Positions 41,481 through 50,247 of a stretch of DNA of 57,610 nucleotides are shown here, piece by piece. Under the pieces are notes generated by a model, which did not search any database, was not told the DNA's origin, and saw nothing but the letters and a program-made list of their open reading frames with translations. Within the stretch, counting starts at the first letter, position 1, and each line of letters begins with the position of its first letter. The stretch lies in assembly GCF_001720585.1 (NCBI RefSeq), contig NZ_MABH01000111.1:1-57610 (forward strand), in the 5' to 3' direction. A program made the position numbers and the translations under genes. Source of the stretch: Cereibacter johrii. GTDB taxonomy: Bacteria; Pseudomonadota; Alphaproteobacteria; Rhodobacterales; Rhodobacteraceae.

Positions 41481-43347
41481 TGCGCGGCGCGCCCGCGCCC
41501 GGCTGAAACGGCAGGCCCGCCGGAGGGTCGCAGCGACCGCCGCCCCCTTCAGCGCGCCGCTGATGACCGGACGGCAACGGGCGCGCTATGCGGCGGTGAC
41601 GGCTCTCTGGGCGGCGGGCCTCGTCTTCTTCTGGTCCTGGTGGCTCGATCCTGCCCATTTCATCGGCTGGGGCGGGTTCCTCCTCGTCACCATCCCGCTC
41701 CTGTGGCTGAGCGCGCTGCAGCTCTATTTCGTCGTGATCCTGTTCCAGTCGCAACGCTCCGCCGCGCCCGATCCGGTGCCCGGCCGCTGGCGCGTGGCCA
41801 TGATCGTGACCAAGACCCCTTCCGAGCCGTTCGAGGTGGTCCGCCGCACGCTCGAGGCGATGCTGGCGCAGGATTATCCCCACGACACCTGGCTTGCCGA
41901 CGAGGATCCCTCGCCCGAGACCGCCGCCTGGTGCGCGGCGCATGGGGTGAGGATCTCGTGCCGGAAGGGCCGCGCGGACTATCACCGGCCGGTCTGGCCG
42001 CGGCGCACGCGCTGCAAGGAGGGCAACCTCGCCTTCTTCTACGACCACTGGGGCTACCGGGACTATGATATCGTCTCGCAGCTCGACGCGGACCACATGC
42101 CCCAGCCGGGCTACCTGCGCGAGATCCTGCGCCCCTTCGCCGATCCGAAGGTGGGCTATGTCAGCGCCCCCAGCATCTGCGCGGCCAATGCCCCCGAAAG
42201 CTGGGCTGCCCGCACGCGGCTGCACACCGAGGCGGCCTTCCACGGCGCCTTCCAGACCGGCTATGCCGGGGCGCTGACGCCCATGTGCATCGGCTCGCAT
42301 TATGCGGTGCGGACGCGGGCGCTCCGCGAGGTGGGCGGCCTCGGGCCGGAACTCGCCGAGGATCATTCGACCTCGATGCTGCTGGCCGCGGGCGGCTGGC
42401 GCGGCGTTCATGCCATCGACGCGATTGCCTATGGCGACGGGCCCGCCAATGTGGCCGACCTTGCCACGCAGGAATTCCAGTGGTCGCGCAGCCTGCTCAC
42501 GCTGCTTTTGTCGCACACGCCGCGCTATCTGGGCCGGCTGCCGGGGCGGCTGAAGTTCCTCTTCATCGTCTGCCAGCTCTGGTACCCGCTCTTCGCGCTG
42601 GTCATGCTGATGATGTATGTGGCGCCGGCGCTGGCGCTCCTCTTCGACATGCGCTTCGCCGATGTCACCTATCCGGGCTTCATCTTCCATGCGCTGCCTG
42701 CGGTGACGGCCCTCACAGCCTTCGCCTGGCTCCTGCGGCACGACGGCTTCTGCCGGCCCATCGATGCGCCCGTCTTCTCGTGGGAGAAGGCGCTGTTTCT
42801 GGCGCTGCAATGGCCGTGGGTGCTCTGGGGCTGCGCCATGGCGGTGCGCGACCGCGTGACCGGACGTTTCGTCGATTTCCGCATCACGCCGAAGGGCTCG
42901 GCGGCAAGCCGCCGCATCCCGCCCAAGATCGTCGCGATCTATGTGGCGCTGGCCACGGGCTGCGTGCTGCCGGTGTTTCTGGCCGACGAGCTGGCCGAGG
43001 CGCGGGGCTTCCTCTTGCTCACGCTGCTGAACGCCGTTCTCTACGGCAGCCTCGTCCTTGTGATGGTCTGGCACCATCTGCGGCAGATCGGCGCCTTCTG
43101 GCGCGATCAGCTGGGGGATCTCGCGCTGCAGGGCACGGCGGTGGCGGCCCTCTTCGCGCTGGTGATCGCGGGCGGGCTCAGCCGGGGAACGGAGAGCCTT
43201 GCGGCGCTGGCCTTCGGGCTCGAGCCGCTGCGGATCACGCGGGCGGAATATGTCGTGTCGGGCGCGGGCAGCGGGACGGTGCCGCAGGTGCGGTTCCGCT
43301 TCGCGCCGGACTGGAACAGCGGCCCCCTCTTCGGGGGGCAGGGGTAG
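41464..43347 (+). CDS. Processive GT2 glycosyltransferase (cellulose-synthase-like)
   Basis: Membrane polysaccharide synthase of 627 residues. Two helices (about 43-60, 68-96) precede a cytosolic GT-A domain with ADED (145-148), QLDADH (206-211), the AED acceptor triplet (298-300) and QEFQW (336-340), where cellulose synthases have TED and QxxRW; four or more C-terminal helices follow. No PilZ domain is visible. The GTG at 41464 follows GGAG and overlaps galE by 17 bases; an ATG 11 codons upstream is the alternative. The polymer made is unknown. Confidence 0.88.
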   Translation: MSKRHDARRARARLKRQARRRVAATAAPFSAPLMTGRQRARYAAVTALWAAGLVFFWSWWLDPAHFIGWGGFLLVTIPLLWLSALQLYFVVILFQSQRSAAPDPVPGRWRVAMIVTKTPSEPFEVVRRTLEAMLAQDYPHDTWLADEDPSPETAAWCAAHGVRISCRKGRADYHRPVWPRRTRCKEGNLAFFYDHWGYRDYDIVSQLDADHMPQPGYLREILRPFADPKVGYVSAPSICAANAPESWAARTRLHTEAAFHGAFQTGYAGALTPMCIGSHYAVRTRALREVGGLGPELAEDHSTSMLLAAGGWRGVHAIDAIAYGDGPANVADLATQEFQWSRSLLTLLLSHTPRYLGRLPGRLKFLFIVCQLWYPLFALVMLMMYVAPALALLFDMRFADVTYPGFIFHALPAVTALTAFAWLLRHDGFCRPIDAPVFSWEKALFLALQWPWVLWGCAMAVRDRVTGRFVDFRITPKGSAASRRIPPKIVAIYVALATGCVLPVFLADELAEARGFLLLTLLNAVLYGSLVLVMVWHHLRQIGAFWRDQLGDLALQGTAVAALFALVIAGGLSRGTESLAALAFGLEPLRITRAEYVVSGAGSGTVPQVRFRFAPDWNSGPLFGGQG

Positions 43348-43360
43348 GAGGAAGACGAGC

Positions 43361-44260
43361 ATGAAGCGGACGGGAAGGCAGATCCTGCGCAGTGCGGCCC
43401 TCGGGGCGGCGATCGGCCTCTGCGGCGCTGTCTCGGGGGCGCTGGCGGCGCCGCCCGGCGACCTGCCGTACGGCGCCTACGATCCGGGCGGCGACTATCG
43501 CGACGATGGCGATCTGGTGATCGAGCATCTCTTCCTTCCGTGGGAAGACGTCTATCTGCCCTCGCTGGTCGATGCCGACGGCTATGCGCGCGCCCGCAAC
43601 CGCGCGCTGATCGTGACCCTCGAGCCCTGGACCTGGACGCGCTCGGAACGCAACACGGCCGAGGCCCTGCGCGAGGGCATCCGCCGCGGCGCCTATGACG
43701 CCAACATGAAGGCGGTGTGCGACGTGCTGGCGACGCTCCGGAGCCCGGTCACGCTGCGCTGGGCCCATGAGATGGAGAACAGCGACGGCCAGTTCATCTG
43801 GTCGGGCTGGGATCCCGAGGATTACATCTCGGCCTTCCGGCACATGACCGACATCTGCCGCGCCTCGGCGCCGAACGTGCGCGTCATGTGGTCGCCCGCC
43901 GGCGAGGAGGGGCTCGAGGCCTATTATCCGGGCGACGACTATGTGGATCTGGTGGGGATCTCGGTCTTCGGCCTGCAGGCGAACGACCGGTTCGAGGTGG
44001 GCCGCGACCGCAGCTACACCGAGGTGCTGGGCCCGCGGTATCAGCGCGCCGCGCAGTTCGGCAAGCCGGTCGTCGTGGCCGAGCTCGGCATGTCGGGCAG
44101 CGCCGATTATGTCGCGTCGTGGGACCAAGCCCTGCGCCAGCCCGAGGGCAGCTACCCGAACCTCGTGGGCGTCGTCTATTACGATCAGAAGGAGGTTTAT
44201 GCCTGGCCGCACGGTTTCGGCCTGCCGGACTGGAGGCTCGAGTTCCGGGTCACGGACTAG
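43361..44260 (+). CDS. Secreted GH26-like glycoside hydrolase
   Basis: Exported protein of 299 residues with a signal peptide (about 1-30, ending GALAAPP). The motif LRWAHEMENSDGQFIWSGW matches the acid/base region of GH26 enzymes (Glu137), and VVAELGMSG supplies the nucleophile (Glu241). GH26 includes beta-mannanases, beta-glucanases and xylanases. As the last gene of the synthase operon it may trim or release the exopolysaccharide, as BcsZ does for cellulose. ATG follows TAGGAGGA, 13 bases after the synthase stop. Confidence 0.85.
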   Translation: MKRTGRQILRSAALGAAIGLCGAVSGALAAPPGDLPYGAYDPGGDYRDDGDLVIEHLFLPWEDVYLPSLVDADGYARARNRALIVTLEPWTWTRSERNTAEALREGIRRGAYDANMKAVCDVLATLRSPVTLRWAHEMENSDGQFIWSGWDPEDYISAFRHMTDICRASAPNVRVMWSPAGEEGLEAYYPGDDYVDLVGISVFGLQANDRFEVGRDRSYTEVLGPRYQRAAQFGKPVVVAELGMSGSADYVASWDQALRQPEGSYPNLVGVVYYDQKEVYAWPHGFGLPDWRLEFRVTD

Positions 44261-44408
44261 CCGCAGCTGCGACATCCTGACCGTCCGATTGTATCCATTC
44301 GAGACGACCCGCCCGAAAGAGGCCATCTTCAGGCCCATCTGCGGGCGTGATCGGCGCCCAGAACTGCCGGTAGTGATAAGATACCGGCACGATGATCCTC
44401 GGTTGTGA

Positions 44409-44429
44409 AGGTTGAAATTTCCTCAACCT
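44409..44429. repeat. Inverted repeat upstream of small secreted protein gene
   Basis: AGGTTGA (44409-44415) and TCAACCT (44423-44429) form perfect 7-base arms around AATTTCC, 39 bases before the ATG at 44468. Operator or leader hairpin. Confidence 0.5.
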
Positions 44430-44467
44430 GACCGATTTCCTTCGTGTCAAGCGAAGGAGATCCGATC

Positions 44468-44746
44468 ATGGTGCCTGCTCGCAGACTCTTCGCCGGACTG
44501 GGCGTGACGCTGCTCCTGTCCGTGCCGCAGATCACGGAAGCCTCGAACGACACCGCCCGCGCCTCGGCGAGCCGCGGCACGGTCCACACCCAGAGCGCCG
44601 GCACCTTCAACTGGCTGGCGCCGCCCGCGGTGACGCGGGCCTCCGTCCGAAGCGAGGGCGTCCGCACCCGGCGCCAGATCGGCAACGGCTCCTGGATCTG
44701 CTCTCCCGCAGGCTTCGGCCGCGGGTCCCGCTGCTACGCCAACTGA
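44468..44746 (+). CDS. Small secreted hypothetical protein
   Basis: Protein of 92 residues with a signal peptide (MVPARRLFAGLGVTLLLSVP then QITEAS). The mature part is basic with two cysteines near the end (WICSPAGFGRGSRCYAN) that could form a disulfide. AAGGAG precedes the ATG at 44468; a GTG 8 codons earlier in frame is less likely because the ribosome site would fall inside. No family recognised. Confidence 0.7.
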   Translation: MVPARRLFAGLGVTLLLSVPQITEASNDTARASASRGTVHTQSAGTFNWLAPPAVTRASVRSEGVRTRRQIGNGSWICSPAGFGRGSRCYAN

Positions 44747-44879
44747 GGCGCGCGCCCCGGCACCGGCTCCGCCTTCCCTGATCCTTCCCTGACCGCCGCC
44801 GGATTACGTTGCGTCCTGCTCGCTTTACACGGGACCGGCGGCTGATAACCTCGCGTCCGGGGACAGGAGGGGAGGCAGG

Positions 44880-46019
44880 ATGGATTTCGCGCTGAGCGAG
44901 GAGCAGCAGGCGATCTTCGACATGGCGCGCGCATTCGGGGCCGAGGAGATCGCCCCCCATGCGCGGGCATGGGAAGAGGCGGGGGCGATCCCCCGCACGC
45001 TCTGGCCCAAGGTGGCAGAGCTGGGCCTGGGCGGGGTCTATGTCTCGGAAGATCATGGAGGATCCGGGCTCGGGCGGCTCGATGCGACGCTCGTCTTCGA
45101 GGCGCTCGCCATGGCCTGCCCGTCGGTTGCGGCGTTCCTGTCGATCCACAATATGTGCGCGGGCATGATCGACCGCTACGGCTCGGAGGCGCTGAAGGCG
45201 CGCTGGCTGCCGGGCATCTGCTCGCTCACCACGCTCGTCTCCTACTGCCTGACCGAGCCCGGAGCCGGATCGGATGCGGCGGCGCTGCGCACCCGCGCCG
45301 AAGTCGCCCCCGAAGGCTACCGGCTGAGCGGGACCAAGGCCTTCATCTCCGGCGGCGGCTATTCGGACGCCTATCTCACCATGTGCCGCACCGGCGGCGC
45401 GGGGCCGAAGGGCATCTCGACGCTCCTCGTGCCGGCGGGAACCGCGGGTCTCAGCTTCGGCGGGCTCGAGGACAAGATGGGCTGGCGCGCGCAGGAGACG
45501 CGGCAGGTGCAGTTCGACGCATGCCTCGTGCCGGCGGATCTTCTGGTCGGCGAGGAGGGCCGGGGCTTTGCCTATGCGATGGCAGGGCTCGACGGCGGGC
45601 GGCTCAATATCGCGGCCACCGCATTGGGCGGCGCGCAGGCAGCCTTCGACGCGACCCGCGCCTATATGGCGGAACGACGCGCCTTCGGACAGCGGCTCGA
45701 CGGGTTTCAGGCGCTCCAGTTCCGGCTGGCCGAGATGGAGGTGAAGCTCCAGCAGGCGCGGATCTTCCTGCGCCAGGCGGCCTGGAAGCTGGATCAGGGC
45801 GCCCCCGACGCCACCAAGTTCTGCGCCATGGCGAAACTCGCCGTGACGGATTCGGCCTTCGAGGTGGCCAACCAGTGCCTCCAGCTGCATGGGGGCTACG
45901 GCTACCTTGCCGATTACGGCATCGAGAAGATCGTGCGCGACCTGCGCGTGCACCAAATTCTCGAAGGCACCAACGAGATCATGCGGGTGATCGTGGCCCG
46001 CGCCCTGGGGGCCGCATGA
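44880..46019 (+). CDS. Acyl-CoA dehydrogenase (probable isobutyryl-CoA dehydrogenase)
   Basis: FAD enzyme of 379 residues. The acyl-CoA dehydrogenase signatures CLTEPGAGSDAAALRT and QLHGGYGYLADYGIEKIVRD are present, with the catalytic Glu362 in QILEGTNEIMR. Position directly before 3-hydroxyisobutyryl-CoA hydrolase and 3-hydroxyisobutyrate dehydrogenase genes assigns it to valine breakdown (isobutyryl-CoA to methacrylyl-CoA). The stop overlaps the next ATG (ATGA). Confidence 0.92.
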   Translation: MDFALSEEQQAIFDMARAFGAEEIAPHARAWEEAGAIPRTLWPKVAELGLGGVYVSEDHGGSGLGRLDATLVFEALAMACPSVAAFLSIHNMCAGMIDRYGSEALKARWLPGICSLTTLVSYCLTEPGAGSDAAALRTRAEVAPEGYRLSGTKAFISGGGYSDAYLTMCRTGGAGPKGISTLLVPAGTAGLSFGGLEDKMGWRAQETRQVQFDACLVPADLLVGEEGRGFAYAMAGLDGGRLNIAATALGGAQAAFDATRAYMAERRAFGQRLDGFQALQFRLAEMEVKLQQARIFLRQAAWKLDQGAPDATKFCAMAKLAVTDSAFEVANQCLQLHGGYGYLADYGIEKIVRDLRVHQILEGTNEIMRVIVARALGAA

Positions 46020-47047
46020 GCGACGTGCTGATCCGCAAGGTGAACCGCGCAGGCCGCATCACGCTGAGCCGGCCTGCCGCGCTCAATGCGCTGACCTGTG
46101 CGATGGTGCAGGAGATCGATGCGGCCCTCCGGGGCTGGATCGGCGATCCCGGGGTCGAGCTGGTGGTCATCGATGCCGAGGGGCCGCGCGCCTTCTGCGC
46201 GGGCGGCGACATCGCCGAGCTTCATGGCCGCGGCGCGGCGGGCGATCATGCCTTCGGTCAGGATTTCTGGCGCGTCGAATATCGGATGAACGCCCGGATC
46301 GCCGCCTATCCGAAGCCGATCGTGAGCCTCATGCAGGGCTTCACCATGGGCGGCGGCGTGGGCCTCGGCTGTCACGCGCGCCACCGGATCGTGGGCGAGA
46401 CGAGCCAGATCGCCATGCCGGAATGCGCCATCGGCCTCGTGCCGGACGTGGGGGGCACGCATCTTCTGGCGCGCGCGCCGGGCCGGATCGGGGTCTGGCT
46501 CGGCCTGACAGGCGCGCGGATGGGACCGGGCGACGCGATCCTCGCAGGCTTCGCCGACCGGTTCGTGCCCGAGGCGGACTGGCCCGGCCTGATCGCCGCG
46601 CTCGAGGGCGGAGATCTCACCCTTCCCGATCGTGCGGCGCCCGAGGGGCGCTTGCCCGCGCTTCAGGGCGAGATCGACCGGCTCTTTGCGGGCACGCTTC
46701 CGGAGATCCTCGCCCGGCTCGAGGCCACGGACACGCCGCTTGCCGCCGAGGCTCTGAAGGCCCTGCGCCGCAGCTCGCCCTTGGCGCTGGCCGCCACGCT
46801 GGAGATCCTGCGGCGGCTCGGACCCTCGGCCGGCATTCGCGAGGCGCTGGATCTGGAATATCGTTTCACCTACCGCGCGCAGGGGCAGGCCGACTTCCTC
46901 GAAGGGATCCGCGCGGCGATCATCGACAAGGACCGCAAGCCCCGCTGGCGGCACGCAGGCCCGGAGGCGGTGCGGCCGGAGGAGGTGGCGTCCGTGCTGG
47001 CGCCGCTCGGGCCGCAGGCGCTCACATTCGAGGAGGAGAGCAAATGA
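46016..47047 (+). CDS. 3-hydroxyisobutyryl-CoA hydrolase (enoyl-CoA hydratase/isomerase family)
   Basis: Crotonase-fold protein of 343 residues, the length of HIBCH rather than a hydratase (about 260). CAGGDIAELHGRG and GFTMGGGVGLGCHARHRI form the oxyanion hole; Glu136 and Asp144 (MPECAIGLVPDVGGT) are the expected catalytic acids. It releases free 3-hydroxyisobutyrate for the dehydrogenase that follows. It overlaps both neighbours by 4 bases. Confidence 0.92.
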   Translation: MSDVLIRKVNRAGRITLSRPAALNALTCAMVQEIDAALRGWIGDPGVELVVIDAEGPRAFCAGGDIAELHGRGAAGDHAFGQDFWRVEYRMNARIAAYPKPIVSLMQGFTMGGGVGLGCHARHRIVGETSQIAMPECAIGLVPDVGGTHLLARAPGRIGVWLGLTGARMGPGDAILAGFADRFVPEADWPGLIAALEGGDLTLPDRAAPEGRLPALQGEIDRLFAGTLPEILARLEATDTPLAAEALKALRRSSPLALAATLEILRRLGPSAGIREALDLEYRFTYRAQGQADFLEGIRAAIIDKDRKPRWRHAGPEAVRPEEVASVLAPLGPQALTFEEESK

Positions 47048-47916
47048 AAATCGCATTCATCGGGTTGGGCAACAGGGGCGGGCCGATGGCGCGCAACCTC
47101 GCCGCGGCCGGCCGCGAGGTGAAGGGCTTCGATCCGGCCGCCCCCGCGCCCGAGGGCGTGCAGGCGGCGACCTCCGCCACGGAGGCCGTGGCCGGCGCCG
47201 AGGTCGTGGTCACGATGCTGCCCAACGGCGCGATCCTGCGCCAGGTGGCGCAGGAGATCGTGCCCGCCATGGCGGCCGGGGCCGTGCTCTGCGACTGCTC
47301 GACCGTCGATGTGGAAAGCGCGCGGGCGGTGGCGGCGGAGGCCCAGGCGGCCGGCCTCGGCGCGCTCGATGCGCCGGTCTCGGGCGGGGTCGGCGGGGCG
47401 GCGGCGGGCACCCTGACCTTCATGGTCGGCGGCAGCGACGCGGCCTTCGCGACCGTCCGGCCGCTCTTCGAGATCATGGGGCAGAAGGCCGTCCATTGCG
47501 GCGGCCCGGGCGCAGGGCAGGCGGCCAAGATCTGCAACAACATGATCCTCGGCGTCACCATGATCGCCACCTGCGAGGCCTTCGCCCTGGCCGACAAGCT
47601 GGGCCTTGACCGGCAGAAGATGTTCGACGTGGTCTCGACCTCTTCGGGCTACAGCTGGTCGATGAACGCCTATTGCCCGGCGCCGGGGGTGGGGCCGACC
47701 AGCCCCGCCGACAATGGCTACAAGCCCGGTTTCGCCGCCGAGCTCATGCTCAAGGACCTGCGGCTGTCGCAGCAGGCGGCCGAGGATGCGGATGCCGACA
47801 CGCCGATGGGACGGCTCGCAGCCCAGCTCTACGAGACCTTCGTGGAAGCGGAGGGCGGGCGCGGGCGCGACTTCTCGGCGATGCTGCCGCGGTTCGAGAC
47901 CCGCGGCCGGAGCTAG
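47044..47916 (+). CDS. mmsB: 3-hydroxyisobutyrate dehydrogenase
   Basis: Beta-hydroxyacid dehydrogenase of 290 residues. NAD fold FIGLGNRGGPMARNL (the usual GLGNMG has Arg in place of Met), substrate loop DAPVSGGVGGA (110-120) and catalytic Lys162 (GQAAKICNN) are present. Third gene of the valine operon; the ribosome site GGAGGAG is inside the preceding gene. The next pathway enzyme, methylmalonate-semialdehyde dehydrogenase, is not in this window. Confidence 0.94.
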   Translation: MKIAFIGLGNRGGPMARNLAAAGREVKGFDPAAPAPEGVQAATSATEAVAGAEVVVTMLPNGAILRQVAQEIVPAMAAGAVLCDCSTVDVESARAVAAEAQAAGLGALDAPVSGGVGGAAAGTLTFMVGGSDAAFATVRPLFEIMGQKAVHCGGPGAGQAAKICNNMILGVTMIATCEAFALADKLGLDRQKMFDVVSTSSGYSWSMNAYCPAPGVGPTSPADNGYKPGFAAELMLKDLRLSQQAAEDADADTPMGRLAAQLYETFVEAEGGRGRDFSAMLPRFETRGRS

Positions 47917-47984
47917 CGGCGCCTCATGGGGCGCGCGCGCCGGGGGAACCGCCGCGCGCGCCTGCCTGCCTTTTCGTCCAATTG

Positions 47985-48010
47985 CAGCGAAATACTTTCG
48001 GATTTCGCTG
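47985..48010. repeat. Perfect inverted repeat upstream of unknown gene
   Basis: CAGCGAAAT (47985-47993) and ATTTCGCTG (48002-48010) are perfect 9-base arms with an 8-base loop, 56 bases before the ATG of the next gene. It is either an operator or a leader hairpin. Confidence 0.55.
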
Positions 48011-48065
48011 ACGATAGGGAACCCGGCCGCCATCCTGGCATTGTCGGCAAAAGGCAGGTGGTCCC

Positions 48066-48743
48066 ATGATTCTCGTTCTTGCTCCGTCTACCATCTTCAA
48101 TCGCAGAACCCTGAAGGCGCGCCGCTTCCCCGGCCGCTTCGCGGCCCCGCAGCGGCCTCTGCCGCGGCGGCTGCTGTTCTCCTCGGCCTTCTGGCGCATG
48201 GCGGCAGAGTCGGCGATGCTGCGCAACGGCACGGCGGTGGCGCCGATCCCGGCTGCGGTTCTGGTGGCGCCCGATCTGGTGACCGCATCGCTCGCCCTGT
48301 CGCCGATCCTCTTGTTCCTGATGCTGTTCGCGGAAGGCAATCTGGTGCCCGTGCGGGCGCGGAGCGGCGACGAGGACCAGGTGGCCCGGGTGCTCGATCT
48401 CCTGCGGCTGCGCGGCCGGACGGTGCTGACGAAGATCGCGGCCGGGCGGGGCATCCTCGCCGGGCGGCTCACGCTGGTGGTGGAGCAATCCTCGCTGGCG
48501 CGCCTGCCGCCGATCACGCTGATCTCGGTGCAGGGCGGGCCGGACGGGCGGGTTCTGGACCTGACGGCCGAGGAACAGCACATGATCCGCGAGACCCTCT
48601 TCGCCGAGGGCCTGGGGGAAGCGGCGCTTCTGCGCGTCAATCTCGTCGAGAAGAAGCCGATGCGGGAAGTGTCCCTCGAAGCCTCCAGCGTGTCGGCGCA
48701 CGCGCGGCTCGCGGCCATGGCGAAGGCTGTGGCGCGGGCCTGA
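48066..48743 (+). CDS. Hypothetical protein with one membrane segment
   Basis: Protein of 225 residues: a basic, arginine-rich N-terminus (to about 45), a hydrophobic segment at about 69-91 (LVTASLALSPILLFLMLFAE), then a soluble alpha/beta-looking C-terminal domain. I do not recognise a family. Support comes from a well-formed terminator 24 bases after the stop and a 9-base inverted repeat upstream. The ribosome site (GCAGGTGG) is only fair, so the start could be further in, for example at the ATG in WRMAAESAM. Confidence 0.6.
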   Translation: MILVLAPSTIFNRRTLKARRFPGRFAAPQRPLPRRLLFSSAFWRMAAESAMLRNGTAVAPIPAAVLVAPDLVTASLALSPILLFLMLFAEGNLVPVRARSGDEDQVARVLDLLRLRGRTVLTKIAAGRGILAGRLTLVVEQSSLARLPPITLISVQGGPDGRVLDLTAEEQHMIRETLFAEGLGEAALLRVNLVEKKPMREVSLEASSVSAHARLAAMAKAVARA

Positions 48744-48767
48744 CCCCTGCTCCTGCGGACCATCTCG

Positions 48768-48791
48768 GGCGCCCTCGACGGGCGCCTTTTT
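48768..48791 (+). terminator. Intrinsic terminator
   Basis: Stem GGCGCCC / GGGCGCC with a 5-base loop followed by TTTTT; ends transcription of the unknown gene at 48066-48743. Confidence 0.85.
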
Positions 48792-48936
48792 CGTCGAGCG
48801 GTCGTCGCATTGGGAGAAAAGGTTTTTCGCCGAAGCCCGTTCGAGCGATACCGGCTGCCTGCCGGTCATCGCCCAATGTCCCGCTTGTCCGCCCTTTGCA
48901 GGGCAGATGGCGGTGGGCCTCCTGGCGGGCGCCTTG

Positions 48937-50247
48937 TCAGCGCGCGAGGCTGATAACCTTGCCGAAGGGCGGCTTCGGCGCCTCGTCCTGAGGCACCGCC
49001 CAGATCACCGGCACCTTGGGCGCGGGGCCGCAGGGTCCGTCGAGATCGGTCAGCATCACGATCACCGAAGGGTCGAGCTCCAGCGCGCTGCGGATCACCG
49101 GGCCGAAGTCGGTCCCGCCGCCGCGGGCGAAGGTCACCCGCTGGATCTCGCTCTCCCAGGCCATGCCCTGCATCCTTGTGTGGCCGGTCACCACCGTGTC
49201 GAACGCCAGCACATGAACCTCGGCGCCGGTGCGGCGCCCGATGCCCGCCACCTGCGCGGCAAAGAGCGACAGCCGCGCATCGTCGATGGAGGTGGAGGTG
49301 TCGAGCGCCACGGCTACGCGCGCCCGCGCGCGGTCGGCGCGGCGGGCGGGCTGGAAGGCCGGTTGAAAGTGCCCTTCGGCGCGCGCGGCACTGTCGGCGG
49401 CGAGCCAGCGTCGGGCGGGCACGCCCCAGTCCGGTCGGGGCACCTGCGTCACCGCCTTCGAGATCAGCCGGCGCAGCAGTCTCTCCCAGTGCGGCAGCCC
49501 CGTTTGCGGCAGGTCGAGCAGCTTGTGGGACAGCGTGCCGATGCCCCGCCCGGCGGAGCGGCCCGCCTCCATGGCGCGGGTGATCCGGTCCTGCCAGTCG
49601 GCCGCATCGGGAGAGACATCCTCCTCGCCCTCGACCGGGCCGGGGCAGGGTTCGAGATCCCCGCTGAATCCCTTCTGCCTGGCGAACTGCTTGGCAGCCT
49701 CTGCGGGATCGGGGCGCTTGCTCTCGGACGTGTCCGAACCGCGCCCCTTGCCGTCGCCGCCGCCCTTGCCCTTGCCGGGGCGCGAGGCATCCGTCCCGAG
49801 CCGGATGTAGAGCGCCTCGGCGTCCCACTGGCTGGTCCTTGTCTCGTCGGGCAGGGCCGCCTTCAGCAGGTCGGGAAGCAGCACCGCCGGGCGGGGGATG
49901 CAATGGCCCGCCTCGACCAGGGTCTGGTTCAGGATCGCATCGCAGGCGATGTTGAACAGCTCGTCGTCGTAGCGGTCGCCGAAGCGCGAGCGCATTTCCT
50001 GCGCGCGCGGCCCGTGGCGCAGCGCCAGATGCAGCACCTGATGCGCGGCGAGGCCCACCTGCTCGTGCGGCGCCAGCGCCTCGAAGCCCGGGCCGTAGAA
50101 GATCGACCGCCCGTCCGTCCAGGCGGCCTGATCGCGGTCGTCGCTGTCGCGGTGGGCGCACCAGAGAGACAGCGCGCCGAGCGCCGGATCCTCTTCCGAG
50201 AGGCGTCGCAGGGCCGCTCCGGCGCGGCGGGAATGGCGGGGCGTCAT
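48937..50247 (-). CDS. DUF2201/VWA-like protein, partner of MoxR ATPase
   Basis: Protein of 436 residues: an N-terminal putative-metallopeptidase (DUF2201_N) region in which the HExxH-like motif reads HQVLH (69-73); a Gly/Lys/Asp-rich linker (about 155-185); and a C-terminal von Willebrand A-like domain with MIDAS sequence DTSTS (316-320) and a GGGTDFGPV strand. MoxR/VWA pairs act as chaperone-like complexes for cofactor insertion or protein activation. It starts inside the stop codon of the MoxR gene. Confidence 0.88.
   Translation of the reverse strand: MTPRHSRRAGAALRRLSEEDPALGALSLWCAHRDSDDRDQAAWTDGRSIFYGPGFEALAPHEQVGLAAHQVLHLALRHGPRAQEMRSRFGDRYDDELFNIACDAILNQTLVEAGHCIPRPAVLLPDLLKAALPDETRTSQWDAEALYIRLGTDASRPGKGKGGGDGKGRGSDTSESKRPDPAEAAKQFARQKGFSGDLEPCPGPVEGEEDVSPDAADWQDRITRAMEAGRSAGRGIGTLSHKLLDLPQTGLPHWERLLRRLISKAVTQVPRPDWGVPARRWLAADSAARAEGHFQPAFQPARRADRARARVAVALDTSTSIDDARLSLFAAQVAGIGRRTGAEVHVLAFDTVVTGHTRMQGMAWESEIQRVTFARGGGTDFGPVIRSALELDPSVIVMLTDLDGPCGPAPKVPVIWAVPQDEAPKPPFGKVISLAR

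Noticed and set aside
44370-44467. RpoE-type promoter (TGATC near 44393) before the small secreted protein
   Set aside because: The TGATCC-like hexamer has no matching -10 element at the expected distance.
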